23,179 nt of DNA from Pseudozyma flocculosa PF-1 (Eukaryota > Basidiomycota > Ustilaginomycetes > Ustilaginales > Ustilaginaceae): positions 515,081-538,259 of the forward strand of contig NW_006920884.1 of assembly GCF_000417875.1 (NCBI RefSeq), given 5' to 3'. Below are positions 8,072 to 17,355 of the stretch, piece by piece. Made by a program: the position numbers and the translations under genes. The notes under the pieces are model-generated. The model was not told the DNA's origin, ran no database searches, and saw nothing but the letters and a program-made list of their open reading frames with translations. Every line of letters starts with the position of its first letter. Within the stretch, counting starts at the first letter, position 1.

Positions 8072-8664
8072 AGCGATCGGAAGATCGACATCGAGGGAAA
8101 GCCACCCAACCCACATGCCGGCCACCACCGACGACCGACCGTCGAGGTTGGGTTTCGATTCGAGTTTTTTTCTTCCTCGCTCCTCGATCCCTTTCATTTT
8201 GTTTTGCACCGACGGCGCTCCCCAGCAGGTAGGTGATTATTGCTGGCCCCCTCGTCCCGAAAGGAAATGGCTAGGTCGAACTTGGACGCCGCTTCATCTG
8301 TCCTCTCCGTTGACTCCTGATCTGTGCATGTCAGGGCGTCCACGACTTTCAGGCAGTTCGACGACGAAAGCAACACCTGCGACTGATGCAAAGACGAAGG
8401 ACGTGCGTGCGTAGAGGCGGGCCTCGCGAGGCGTGACGTTTAGACGCCGCAGATAGATGCACCCGCGGGCCGTGGCCGTGCCTCGTTTGCCTGCCAGCCT
8501 GGTTCCCAGCGGGCCGGTTGGCCTCGACGAGTCGATCTGCCAAGAGGAAAGAAGGGTTTTTCCCCTCGACCCTGCCGCACCGTCATCCTACATGTGTATG
8601 TGTACTGTCCATGTGCCTGCGCCTGCCCGGCCCGCCCAAACTGTGCGACCCGACCCGATCCTAC

Positions 8665-8694
8665 CGTACCCGAACGTACCCGACCGTACCCGAC
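8665..8694. repeat. Three tandem 10-bp units (CGTACCCGAM)
   Basis: Units at 8665-8674, 8675-8684 and 8685-8694 read CGTACCCGAA, CGTACCCGAC and CGTACCCGAC. They are preceded by related CGACCCGACCCGAT (8646-8659) and followed by an AT-rich GATATA. Confidence 0.9.
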
Positions 8695-9053
8695 GATATA
8701 CCCAACGGCAATCGATGCGACAAGGCAAGAGGACCCTTTGCACCGTTGAATTCAGGCCTCGCAGGTAGGAGCTCATACAACGACAACAGCAACGACAACG
8801 ACGAGTCAAACGCGACCAATAGCGTTCGCGATCGACGCTCTGGAATGGCAATAAGCAGTAATGGTACAAGAGCCATTGGTAGAAGTGGCAGACAGAGAAA
8901 CAAGTAGCAGGGGGATTGATATCGTCCGTCGCACAGAGACAGCGAGAGGTGTGCAGAACGTCGCCGTGACCAGGGAAGCGGGGGCAGTGGGCCAAGGCAG
9001 GAAGAAGCACCATCCGAGGCGCGGCAAGTGCCACCCAGAGGTGGACCAGAGAC

Positions 9054-10139
9054 TCAGAGGCCTGCCACCGTCCTCCATCCGCCCATGACCATGGCGAGCG
9101 CCGAGATGCCAAACACGGCAGCGTACCACGATGCGCCGTAGACGTCTGGGAGGCTGCTCCTGGCATTCGACTGGAAGATGGCGCCGGTCGACTGATCGTT
9201 GTATCCTTGCCCAACCGTGTTGACGTCGGTGTACTGTCCCGGACTGCTGGGGATCGCGGTGCCCACGTTGTTGTTGGCCGTCGCCACGCCGCCCAGCAGC
9301 GCCGACCCAAAGCCGCAGATGTTGCGGATGTTGCTCGTCAGCGAACCGGCGCCCGTACCCTGCGGGTCTGTTCCGAGGTAATAGCACTGGTTCGTGTGCT
9401 GGATGAGGGGACGGCGCAGACGCGAGACCGCAGCGTTGGCGGCGATACCAGTCGGAAGTCAGCAGCTGTTCCCGGCTCTCGCTCTCGCTCTCGCTCTCCC
9501 GAGGCGCGATTCGGTACCTCTGCCAAGCTTCTCTCTCCCTCCTCTCTCGTGCATGCGCTCCTTGGCCACCTTGTCTGGAAGGCGCGCTCAACTCACCTGG
9601 AAGCAGTCGACGCATTGGGGAAAGACGGACTGGAACGTATCGGTGCAGGCGCAGCGGATGACGTTGATGTACGCCATGGGGTTGTTGAAGATGCTGGTCG
9701 AGTTGGCAAACACGCTGGCGGCGCCCATGCAGCTGCTCAGCTTGCCATAGTCGGCCTCGCATTTGGGGCACGAGGGGAACTCGGCGGGGAACGTCGGAGG
9801 GCCCATCGAGGCGAGCGGGACCGAAGGCTGGTCGGCCTGCCGCTTCGAGGGCGTCGTCGGCGAGCGTGCTGCATACGAGTCGTCGAGCCGGTGCCTGTCG
9901 AGGGCGATCGATTCGTACCACGCATCGCCTTCGTCGTCGTCGTCGAGGTGGCGCGGGGCGTAGAAGGCGAAGATGTCGTCCGGGGTCGGATCGGTGGGCA
10001 GGCGGCGGGGTACGGGCGTCGGTTGGGCGGCAGCAGCGACGGCTCCGCGGTGCTCGAGGACGGGTACGGCCAAAGCGCGGTCAGCCAGAAGGTGGCAGAG
10101 CAGCAGAAGCAAGGATCCGAGAGGCAGCGAAGCGAGCAT
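9054..10139 (-). CDS. Secreted cysteine-rich protein with Kex2-like site and hydrophobic C-terminus
   Basis: Two exons on the minus strand: 10139-9597 and 9398-9054, about 295 aa. The 198-nt intron 9399-9596 has GTGAGT and ATCCAG ends, with a GCTGAC branch candidate. An ATG at 10154 would add five residues (MRSPT). Residues 1-24 are a signal peptide (LASLPLGSLLLLLCHLLA, cleavage near RALA-VP). Residues 25-100 are Asp/Pro-rich and end in SKR-QADQ at 98-104, a Kex2-type dibasic site, so this part may be a propeptide. Nine cysteines lie between 124 and 209: CPKC, SSC, RCAC, QCVDC, NQC and NIC. N146-S-T is a glycosylation sequon. The last 30 residues are hydrophobic (SWYAAVFGISALAMVMGGW), suggesting a GPI signal or a membrane anchor. 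The cysteine spacing does not match CFEM or hydrophobin patterns as I know them. Function unknown; a wall or host-interaction protein is possible. Confidence 0.72.
9475..9498. repeat. (CTCTCG) microsatellite inside an intron
   Basis: Four copies of a 6-bp CTCTCG-type unit within the intron of the secreted cysteine-rich gene (9399-9596). On the gene strand it is purine-rich (GAGAGC). Confidence 0.85.
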
Positions 10140-10154
10140 GGTCGGCGAGCGCAT

Positions 10155-11409
10155 CAGGAAGGCAACCGACTGCGATTCTTGTCGCGAAAGCTGGTGCGAT
10201 TGATAGGTATGGGGGTATCGGAGACAGAGCGGCAGCTGCGAGCGGGGTATGCGTAACTTGGGTCGTCGATATCGGGTCGTGATGCTGTCCGGGACGGGAG
10301 CGGGGAGGGCGGTCGTCGTCGAGGATGGCGAGGCGTGGATCGTAACAGTCGTAACAGGGAGAGAATAGTCGTCAAGAAGGCGGTTCGTCAAAGGCCGATG
10401 GGGACGAGGGGTCGGGTGGCCACGGAATGGTGCTGGTAGGAAGAGAAGGTGTTTCGAAGACGACAGCATATGGTGTGGTCCTTCTCCAGACGCCCATCAT
10501 GATTGAGGCCGATCTGGTGCTTGCAAGCTCGTAACTACCCACCGCCTGCTGATTGGGCTGTCGTCCTGCCTGCAGCCCGAGCTTGTCGAGCCCCAGCTGC
10601 GCACTGGTTGTAGAAGGCAAGCGTGGCAGAGGGCGTCAGAAGGCGCGCGCGGCCGTTGCCCAGGTAGTGCCAGGCAGCTGTCATGCTTGCGCGTCTGAGC
10701 CCCAGCAGCGGCGCGCAGCTAGGCTAGGTATAGGCACCTGCTGGGTTTGGCGTCGGTGCCCATGACGCCCCTTTTGAGGCGGGACCCTAATTAAAGCCCA
10801 GAAAGGAAAGGCGCACGAGAAGCCAGAAGGAAGGCGGAGAGGGAAGCCGACGATGAGGACGAGGAGCGCAGGAGGCAGACAAAGCGAGCGCCATGGTGCT
10901 GTCAAGCAAGTGAGGGGCTGCGGCCGCTGCAGATGGCCCCTGAATCGACGACCCCTTCGTGCTCGCTTGCGAAGCGGCGCAAGAGCAGCAGCAGCACCGC
11001 GACCCCGGTGGGGCTCCCGCGGGCCCAAGCCTGCCTCGATCAATTCCTCAACTCTTGCTGGCAACCCTCGGAAGTCGGACATGCTGGGACGCTCGTTGCA
11101 ACGCCTCCTCCACCACCACCTCTCTTTGCCGCCGTCTGCCGGGCGGCAGGTCTGCGAAAGTTTTTCCCCCTCCAGCTTCGCGCTTTGCTTTCGGCCCTGC
11201 CCGAACGAGACCGGCAACGCATCCACGGCCGCCACCGCAACATATATATCCCTGCGGCCCCCGGCCGTATCCGTTTGGGGGCTCAGGTGCACCGTCTTGC
11301 TGTCGGTCGGAGGGGCCCGACGCAACGCAGGATCGCAGCCGCGAGCAACACGCCACAAAGGTCCGCAGCAAGGGCGCCGCGGACGGGCGGTCGAGCCTTT
11401 GACCCGGCA
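10155..11409. promoter_or_regulatory. Divergent region between the Cys-rich gene and the 11410 gene
   Basis: About 1.25 kb with no supported gene. Long open frames exist on both strands (for example across 10853-11695), but they are Arg/Ala/Ser-rich, lack family features, and are crossed by a TATA box at 11243-11249 positioned for the 11410 start. Confidence 0.5.
11243..11249 (+). promoter_or_regulatory. TATA box for the 11410 gene
   Basis: CATATATATC in very GC-rich surroundings, about 160 bp before the chosen ATG at 11410. It supports the short start over the long upstream open frame. Confidence 0.55.
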
Positions 11410-12012
11410 ATGTCGGTCGAGGACCAGGCCTCCGCAGCAGCTGCCCCTCGTCGGACGACGGCCGCAACGTCCAAGCCACGTAACCATGGATCGGCCTCGC
11501 CTTCTTGCGGCACGGGAAACAGGTTTGACGAGTCGGTGGCGCGGCTCGACGCCATCATTGCCGCGACGGCCGGGTCGGGTCGCAGGCTTAAGGAGGCGTG
11601 GCCGCAGCTCAGGGGCCTCAAGTCTGCCCTCGACAGCGGCAAGTCGGTCACTGGCGCCGGGACGGCGAGGGGACTGCCCCTGCGCATCGTGGTGAGTCGC
11701 AGTGGCAGAGGTTGACGTCTGCCGAGCACCGTGGAGCTCAACCTGACATCTTCCTTTCATCGGCTGCCACCGCCACGCCAGGTGCAGACGCTCAAGGCAT
11801 CGTGGCACGTCGACGATACCTGGCCGGTCGGTGTCGAAGAGCAGGCGGCCAAGACGACGACGGGAGCCGGTTTACCTGGCAGCGGCAGTCAGGCCGCGCC
11901 CGAAGCGGGACCACCGGTGCGGCCCGATCCGGACCCGCAGTCGATTGCCCATGCGTACCGGGAGCGCGGCGTCGAGGTGGCGCCGGCCATTGTCGTCGAC
12001 GACGAGTGGTAA
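11410..12012 (+). CDS. Small two-exon protein, not recognised
   Basis: Exons 11410-11691 and 11782-12012, about 170 aa. The 90-nt intron 11692-11781 (GTGAGT to GCCAG) is phase 0 and joins PLRIV to VQTLKASWHVDDTW. The start MSVEDQ follows a TATA box by about 160 bp. Residues 1-37 are Ala/Ser/Thr/Pro-rich and probably disordered. About 38-75 is a likely helix (RFDESVARLDAIIAATAG, then RRLKEAWPQLRGLKSALD). Exon 2 has a conserved-looking VQTLKASWHVDDTWPVG, then a Gly/Pro-rich linker, and ends RERGVEVAPAIVVDDEW. There is no signal peptide, membrane segment or enzyme motif, so it is probably an intracellular subunit of some complex. I do not recognise the family. Splice sites plus an acidic, aromatic C-terminus in the spliced frame make a real gene likely. 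Confidence 0.6.
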
Positions 12013-12804
12013 TCGTTCGAAGGGCGACGGGCAGACTGGCCTGAGTTGCGGGTGGCAGGTGTCGCATGGTGAATGTTGGTGGCCGCCTGGACCCTGCTTG
12101 TACCATCAGTGGCCGTACTAGAGTAGTACTACTACTGTACATGTACTTGGTTTGAGCGGGTCCGACGTGTTCTTGAGCATGGACAGGTACGGTACCACTG
12201 GGGGGACAGCTTTAGCGGTGCAGCAGCGAAGGGCGGTGCCCACGGCGTAGCGGTGACCGCTAAGGCCGCGAAGGGTCGAGCGCAGCTGCTTGGCGCGTCC
12301 TGAGGGTTGCGGGGCGGGCCGGCCAGCGGGAGGTGTTGGGGTGCCGCCTGGCCCGCGCGCCCACCCCACCTGGCGAAACCGGGAAAGCCGAAGGAAAACC
12401 CGACGTCGAGCCTCGGTCGCGCCGAAGCCGTGCATCTTCATCTTTTGCGGGGTAAGGAGCGTGGGCCTCGCTGCCTTCTCTCTCTCTCGCTTTGCTTGTC
12501 GTGCCCCCCTCGCCTTCGGTTGCTGGCCTGCCACCCCGCCGTCTGGGGACCCACACCACGGGCTCGCCTTGTCGTTGCATCCCAAGCGCGCACCGCCTTC
12601 GTTGCCTCATCGTCGGTCTGTGCCATACAAGTACATTCATCCTCCCTGACCACCTGTCACAGGCGCACAGCGGCCCTCCTCACGCCGTTGACCACCTCCA
12701 CCACCACCAACTCCCGCTCCATCAGATTCCCCGGCCGCCCCCACTCTCGCTCGCTCCGTCTGTTCTTTCCTGGCTTGACCCGCAAAGCCCTCCGACCCGC
12801 CACA
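12013..12804. promoter_or_regulatory. Intergenic region / 5' side of the BCKDHA gene
   Basis: About 790 bp. It contains AT-richer palindromic DNA at 12115-12150, with a 10-bp GTACATGTAC palindrome. A candidate 5' UTR intron at 12452-12662 (GTAAGG to CCTGACCACCTGTCACAG) ends about 140 bp before the ATG. No supported coding region. Confidence 0.45.
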
Positions 12805-14673
12805 ATGTCGACCACTGCCAGGCTCCTGGCGCCCCTCCGCAGCGCAGCGCTGCTGCGGCCCCTTGCGCCCGCAATGGCGGCCACGTCGGCCAGCAGCAGG
12901 TTGCTTCACACCACCTCCAGCCAGGCCCACGTCGACACCAGCAGCACAGACGGCAACCAGCCCCAGGGACACCTCCCCGGCAAGGCCTCCTCCGTCTTCC
13001 TCACCTCGCTCAACGACAGCTTCTTTGACAAGGTCACCCCCAACGTCCTCTCCGGATCCAACAACGCCCAGGGCGGCATCCCCACTTTCCGCCTCCTCGA
13101 CGGCACCGGGAAGCTCCTCCCCGGCGTCACCGACGCCATGCTCGACATCACAAAGCAAGAGGCCGTCCGCATGTACGAGACAATGATGCTCCTCCCCGTC
13201 ATGGACGTCGTCCTCTACAACGCTCAGAGGCAGGGCCGCATCAGCTTCTACATGACCAGCCACGGCGAAGAGGCCGCCGTCATCGGAAGCGCAGCAGGTC
13301 TCGACCACAGCGACGAGGTCTTTACCCAGTACCGTGAGATGGGCGTCCTCGTATGGCGTGGCATGCACCTCGACGACATGATGAACCAGGTGGGTCGATA
13401 GAGGAACAGCCCCTCCTCTGCTGCCGTTTCGCCTCCCCCCTGCTGACACTCGCCAACTCCTCCTCCGCTTGCACTCCCGCCCACAGGTCTTTGGCAATGA
13501 GGGCGATATGGGCAAGGCCAGGCAGGCGCCCATCCACTTTGGCAACCCTTCGCTCCACTTCCACAACGTCTCGAGCCCGCTCGCCACCCAGTTGCCCCAG
13601 GCGGCCGGCGCCGGGTTCGCGCTCAAGCGCACAAAGGGCAGGGAGAACAACGTCGTCATTTGCTACTGCGGAGAGGGCGCCGCCTCCGAGGGCGACTTCC
13701 ACGCCGGCCTCAACATTGCCGCCACCACAAAGGCGCCCGTCATGTGAGTGTCCGCCCATCGACGCCTGTCCGCCGGACTCCGTGGCTGGTCCACTGACGT
13801 CTAGCGCTGCGTTGCCGTGTGATCCCCCAATCTCCCGCTGCCAGCTTCTTTGTGCGCAACAATGGTTTCGCCATCTCGACGCCGAGCACGGAGCAGTTCT
13901 GCGGCGACGGCATCGCCAGCCGCGGACCGGGCTACGGCATGTTGACGTGAGTTTGCGACGACGAAATCCCGGTCAGCTTCGTTCCTTGGCGCCGGAGCTG
14001 ACCTTTCCCTTCCCTCTCACATTGTCGTCGCGCTCATCGTCATTCGTTCTCCAGTATTCGGGTCGACGGCAACGACGCGCTGGCGGTGCGAGCGGCGGTC
14101 AAGGAGGCCAAGGCAAAGTGCCTGGCAGAGTCGCGCCCGGTGCTGATCGAGGCCATGACGTACCGGGTGGGCCACCACTCGACGTCGGACGACTCGTCGG
14201 CCTACCGGTCGCGCGACGCTGTGGAAAACTGGAAAAAGATGGACAACCCGCTGCACCGCATGCGCAGCTTCCTCTCGGAGCGCGGCTGGTGGAACGACGA
14301 GATGGAGGAAGAGATCAAAAAGACGGCTCGCAAGCGCGTCATCGACGCCATGAACCGCGCCGAAAAGAAGAAGCGGCCGAGCGTGACGAGCATGTTTGAG
14401 GACATCTACAGCGGCGAGCTGCCGCAGAACCTCAAGGTGCGTGGGAGGCGGCGACTCGGTCGAAGATCGGGGGCCATCCGTGCTAACTTTCATCCTCCGT
14501 ACTTCTCCTATCCCTTGAATCCGTCTCGACATTGACGACGACGCCGCTGCCGCGCAAACCAGGAGCAAAGGGCGGAGCTGGCACGACTGGTGAAAAAGTA
14601 CGGCAAGAGCGAGGTGTGGGCAAAGGAGCTCAACAAGCACGCGGAGGAGGGCAGAGACCTGGAAAAGTACTAG
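12805..14673 (+). CDS. BCKDHA: 2-oxoisovalerate dehydrogenase E1 subunit alpha (branched-chain keto acid dehydrogenase)
   Basis: Five exons: 12805-13389, 13487-13743, 13845-13946, 14055-14436, 14563-14673; 478 aa. All introns are GT-AG, 97-126 nt. The product is the thiamine diphosphate-dependent E1 alpha subunit of the mitochondrial branched-chain 2-oxo acid dehydrogenase, which decarboxylates keto acids from Val, Leu and Ile together with E1 beta (not in this window). Residues 1-40 are a presequence (Arg/Ala/Ser/Leu, ending [10 protein letters not shown]). Further landmarks are [17 protein letters not shown] (91-107), [15 protein letters not shown] (147-161), and the cofactor motif GEGAASEGD (257-265) with N286-N287 in [11 protein letters not shown]. 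The regulatory loop [19 protein letters not shown] (351-369) is nearly identical to the animal loop phosphorylated by BCKD kinase. The C-terminal helix is [15 protein letters not shown]. Length is close to the usual 440-480 aa. It is followed 550 bp downstream by another mitochondrial gene. Confidence 0.95.
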
Positions 14674-15224
14674 TCCGGCCTGCGGCTCGATGAAAGAGAT
14701 ACGAGAGCGCCAACCCCATCACTATTCTGTGCGGATGGGCGCGTGATGCCGTCGTGGCGACTGTGGGTCTGCGGGTCAGCGGCTTTGACGTCGGACTCTG
14801 GCGCATGCACGATGGTCTGCACCTTCCGCCCGTGGTGTCACTGGGCATGGACCGCGCTGCCCCGCGATTCACTCCTCGGGCCTTTCGCAGAGCCTTGAGT
14901 GTCGCCGCCGTCGGGTTCGCAGCCGCGCGCCGCGGTCGACGTTGGCGATGGTCGATGCGAATGGGGATTGCGGGCCGCCAGTGAACGAGACGGAAAAAAG
15001 CCGCGGGAGTCGGCTGGCGGGCTCGGGTGGAGCTGTCGGTCGCCCCCTCGAGGCCGCCTTTTTTTTTCCCTCGCCGTCCCCGGCCTGGAAGAAAGGCTGC
15101 CAGGCTGGGGGCGGGGGCCAGAGAGGTGTTGGTTGGCTGCTGCTTCTCCTCTCTAGCGTCTCCACCATCTCATCCCTCCCGCCGTTGGCCCCTGCCCTCG
15201 CCGTCGAGACCGTGCCGCAACGAC
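14674..15224. other. Intergenic region between BCKDHA and NUC1
   Basis: About 550 bp between two plus-strand genes. A T9 run at 15059-15067 follows GCC, and pyrimidine-rich DNA (CTTCTCCTCTCTAGCGTCTC) lies near 15140-15160 close to the start of NUC1. No gene supported. Confidence 0.5.
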
Positions 15225-16957
15225 ATGTCGCACGTCATCCCCGCCTCCTTGTTTGCAGGCGGCCTGGTCCTGGGTGTATCGGGTGCGCTCCTCCTGCAGC
15301 GCTCGCCGGCCCCTGTCCCCGTCGCCGCGCAGCCCGCCGCGCAGCAGGCTCCATCTCCCGGTCCGCCCTCGATCTCGAAGCCAGCCACCGTCGTCGACGC
15401 CGGCCCCTCGTCGGCGTCTTCTCTGGCTGTGTCGAACTCGCAGCTGGGACCGGCGAGCTACCCGGGCCCCGTCTCGGACTTCCTCCAGCACGCCGCCTAC
15501 GTCTCGGGATACGACCGTCGTCTGCGCCACCCGGCCTGGACCGCCGAACACCTCACCGCCGCTTCCATCAAGCGTCCACCCAGCCCTCCCGGCGGATCGG
15601 GCCAGAATGTCGACAGGGCGCTCAGCGTGTTCAGAGAGGACGAGAGGATCCCCGAAATGTTCCGCGCAAGGATGGTCGACTACCTCCGCAGCGGCTACGG
15701 TCAGTCCCGTCCCCCGTCCCCCGCCCCTCGATACGTCGCCAGGAGCTGGTAAGCTGACCATCTGTCCTCGCGCGCCTCGGAAAAACTGCACAGACCGAGG
15801 CCACATGGTGCCCGCTGCCGACGCCAAGAGCTCGCAGGTGGCCATGAATGAGTGAGTGGGAGCCGGGGCGAGGGCAACAGTCTTTGCGGTGCCAGCTGCT
15901 GCGCCACTGACCAACGGACGTCTGTTCGTTTGCCTCGACCGCTCGCAGGACCTTCTTCCTGACCAATATCGCGCCGCAGGTCGGAGCGGGCATGAACCGA
16001 GACTACTGGGCCCACACCGTGAGTCGAGCCGGCCTCTGCCCGCCGGCGGCTTGGTGCTCGACCCTGCTCGCGAAAGGCTAGCTGCTGAGCTGACGCGATC
16101 CCCGACGCCGATGCCCCACCCTCATGACCGTTGCCTCTACGCAGGAGGACTTTGTTCGCCGCTTGACGGCCAGGTTCGCCGACCTGTACGTCTTTACCAT
16201 CCCGCTCTACCTCCCGCGGCAGAGCAGCGATGGCAAGTGGCGCGTGACGTACGAGTGAGTCCCCCTTGGTCGTGGCACACGGCCCTCGGCGCGCCCCTTG
16301 TGGCCTCGAGCTCAAGTCGATCCCGGCGGCCCTGGGAGCGATTGACACGTCTCGCATCTCTGACCGCCTCCTGCCTCGCCCCGCACTCCGCGCCCCGCGC
16401 AGGGTGATTGGCAACCCGCCCAACGTATCGGTGCCCACGCACTTTGCCAAGGTGATCCTGGGCGTTGGCGCGGCGTCGTCAAACGACCGCAAGCTGGCGC
16501 CGCCGCCTGCGCCATCGTCGGGCGGGCTGACGTCCAAGGTGGGCTTCGCCACGCACGACTCGCATATGCTGGCGCTGGGTGCGTTTGTGATGCCCAACTC
16601 GGTCATCCCCAACGAGGCGCCCCTCGAGAGCTTTGCTGTTCCCGGTGAGTCGTCGAAATGTCCTCGGCGTCGGCGCCATCCCGAGAGCCGAAAGAGGTGC
16701 GAGCGAGAGCAGTCCACTCACCCATCGTCTTCGGCCACCTTACCTGTTTATGCCGCGCTACGAACGCAACAGTCGAGACAGTGGAGCGCGCAGCGGGGCT
16801 GACGCTCTTCCCGCCGGCCATCAAGTCGGCGGCCAAGCGGCTGTGCGATACGGTCAAGTGCCAGATTATCGTGAGGGAGTTTGGCGACAAGTCCAAGTCG
16901 CTGTCGGCGCCCGCGCCCGCTCCTGGCGCCGTGCCGGTGAGGAGCCAGACCATGTAG
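15225..16957 (+). CDS. NUC1: Mitochondrial endonuclease G (NUC1), DNA/RNA non-specific nuclease
   Basis: Six exons: 15225-15699, 15794-15851, 15949-16018, 16145-16254, 16403-16644, 16773-16957; 379 aa. The enzyme is a Mg-dependent beta-beta-alpha-Me nuclease that cuts DNA and RNA; in fungi Nuc1 sits in mitochondria and acts in nucleic acid turnover and cell death. The N-terminus MSHVIPASLFAGGLVLGVSG (1-20) is a hydrophobic membrane/mitochondrial segment, followed by a Pro/Ala/Ser-rich linker. The catalytic motif D159-R-G-H162-M is split by intron 1. The metal-binding segment follows: TFFLTNIAPQ (179-188), then GMNRDYWAHTED, with N194 and E202 at about the spacing of the Asn and Glu in Serratia nuclease. 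Exon 5 includes NPPNVSVPTHFAKVIL and FVMPN. The end (VERAAGLTLFPP) is also typical. It carries an extra Ala/Pro-rich insert (about residues 270-285) and tail, making it longer than yeast Nuc1 (about 330 aa). Confidence 0.93.
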
Positions 16958-17355
16958 GGCCTTGGCCCGCAGCGGCGGCGTCGGCGGCGGCGTCGGCGTC
17001 GGCGTCGTTGTTGTTGTCGTCGAGGTGATTTTCTGCAGAGCCATTAGAGAGATTGGATATCGTCTGGACGAGGAGAGAGGGTGTCGGCGAGGCCAGGAGA
17101 TGATGGTATGGGGCGGGCCATCCGTGAGGCCGACGAGGCGTGGTTGGTCGGCCGAGGCGTCTCTCTGTGTGGCCGGCCTGAAGCAAGGCAGAGAGAGCGA
17201 GGGGCATGTGGAGGCAGAGGCAAGGCACGCAGGACGGCAAGCAGCCGCCCGAGGGGGCCCCAACCATCGCTTCCCCTCTCACCTCGACCATCGTCGCTCT
17301 TTTGCCTGGCAAGCAGGCTCCCATCCCCTCGGACCTCGACATCCCCCGCATCATC
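16958..17355. other. Intergenic region between NUC1 and the tyrosine phosphatase
   Basis: About 400 bp. It holds the triplet repeat at 16971-17024 and the phosphatase promoter/5' UTR. The phosphatase frame stays open upstream to an ATG at 17206, so a 50-aa N-terminal extension cannot be excluded. Confidence 0.5.
16971..17024. repeat. Degenerate GCG/GTC/GTT triplet repeat
   Basis: Runs of CGG, CGT and TGT triplets (GGCGGCGTCGG..., then GTTGTTGTTGTC) starting 14 bp after the NUC1 stop, in the probable 3' UTR. Coding frames opened across it are low-complexity Gly/Val strings. Confidence 0.8.

Larger units (their letters stand above)
7861..9053. other. Intergenic region: EFM5 5' side and 3' side of the Cys-rich gene
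   Basis: About 1.2 kb between two minus-strand genes. It holds a (CAG)8 tract at 8048-8071 and three 10-bp tandem units at 8665-8694. Open frames here are short, mutually overlapping and of biased composition; I support no gene. A T-rich patch near 8166-8200 may be part of the EFM5 promoter. Confidence 0.5.

Noticed and set aside
7861..8109. EFM5 extension beginning with a poly-Cys tract
   Set aside because: The Cys run comes from the (CAG)8 repeat; the family's N-terminal helix follows soon after the ATG at 7860.
10853..11695. 280-aa and 260-aa open frames over 10853-11715
   Set aside because: Arg/Ala/Pro-rich composition, crossed by a TATA box, no family motif; they are shadows and upstream extension of the 11410 gene.
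12115..12150. Palindromic AT-rich patch as a mobile element end
   Set aside because: Only a 10-bp GTACATGTAC palindrome and short TACT repeats; no partner inverted repeat or target duplication seen.
13353..14399. 348-aa plus-strand frame inside BCKDHA
   Set aside because: It is an out-of-frame shadow crossing real introns and exons of BCKDHA.
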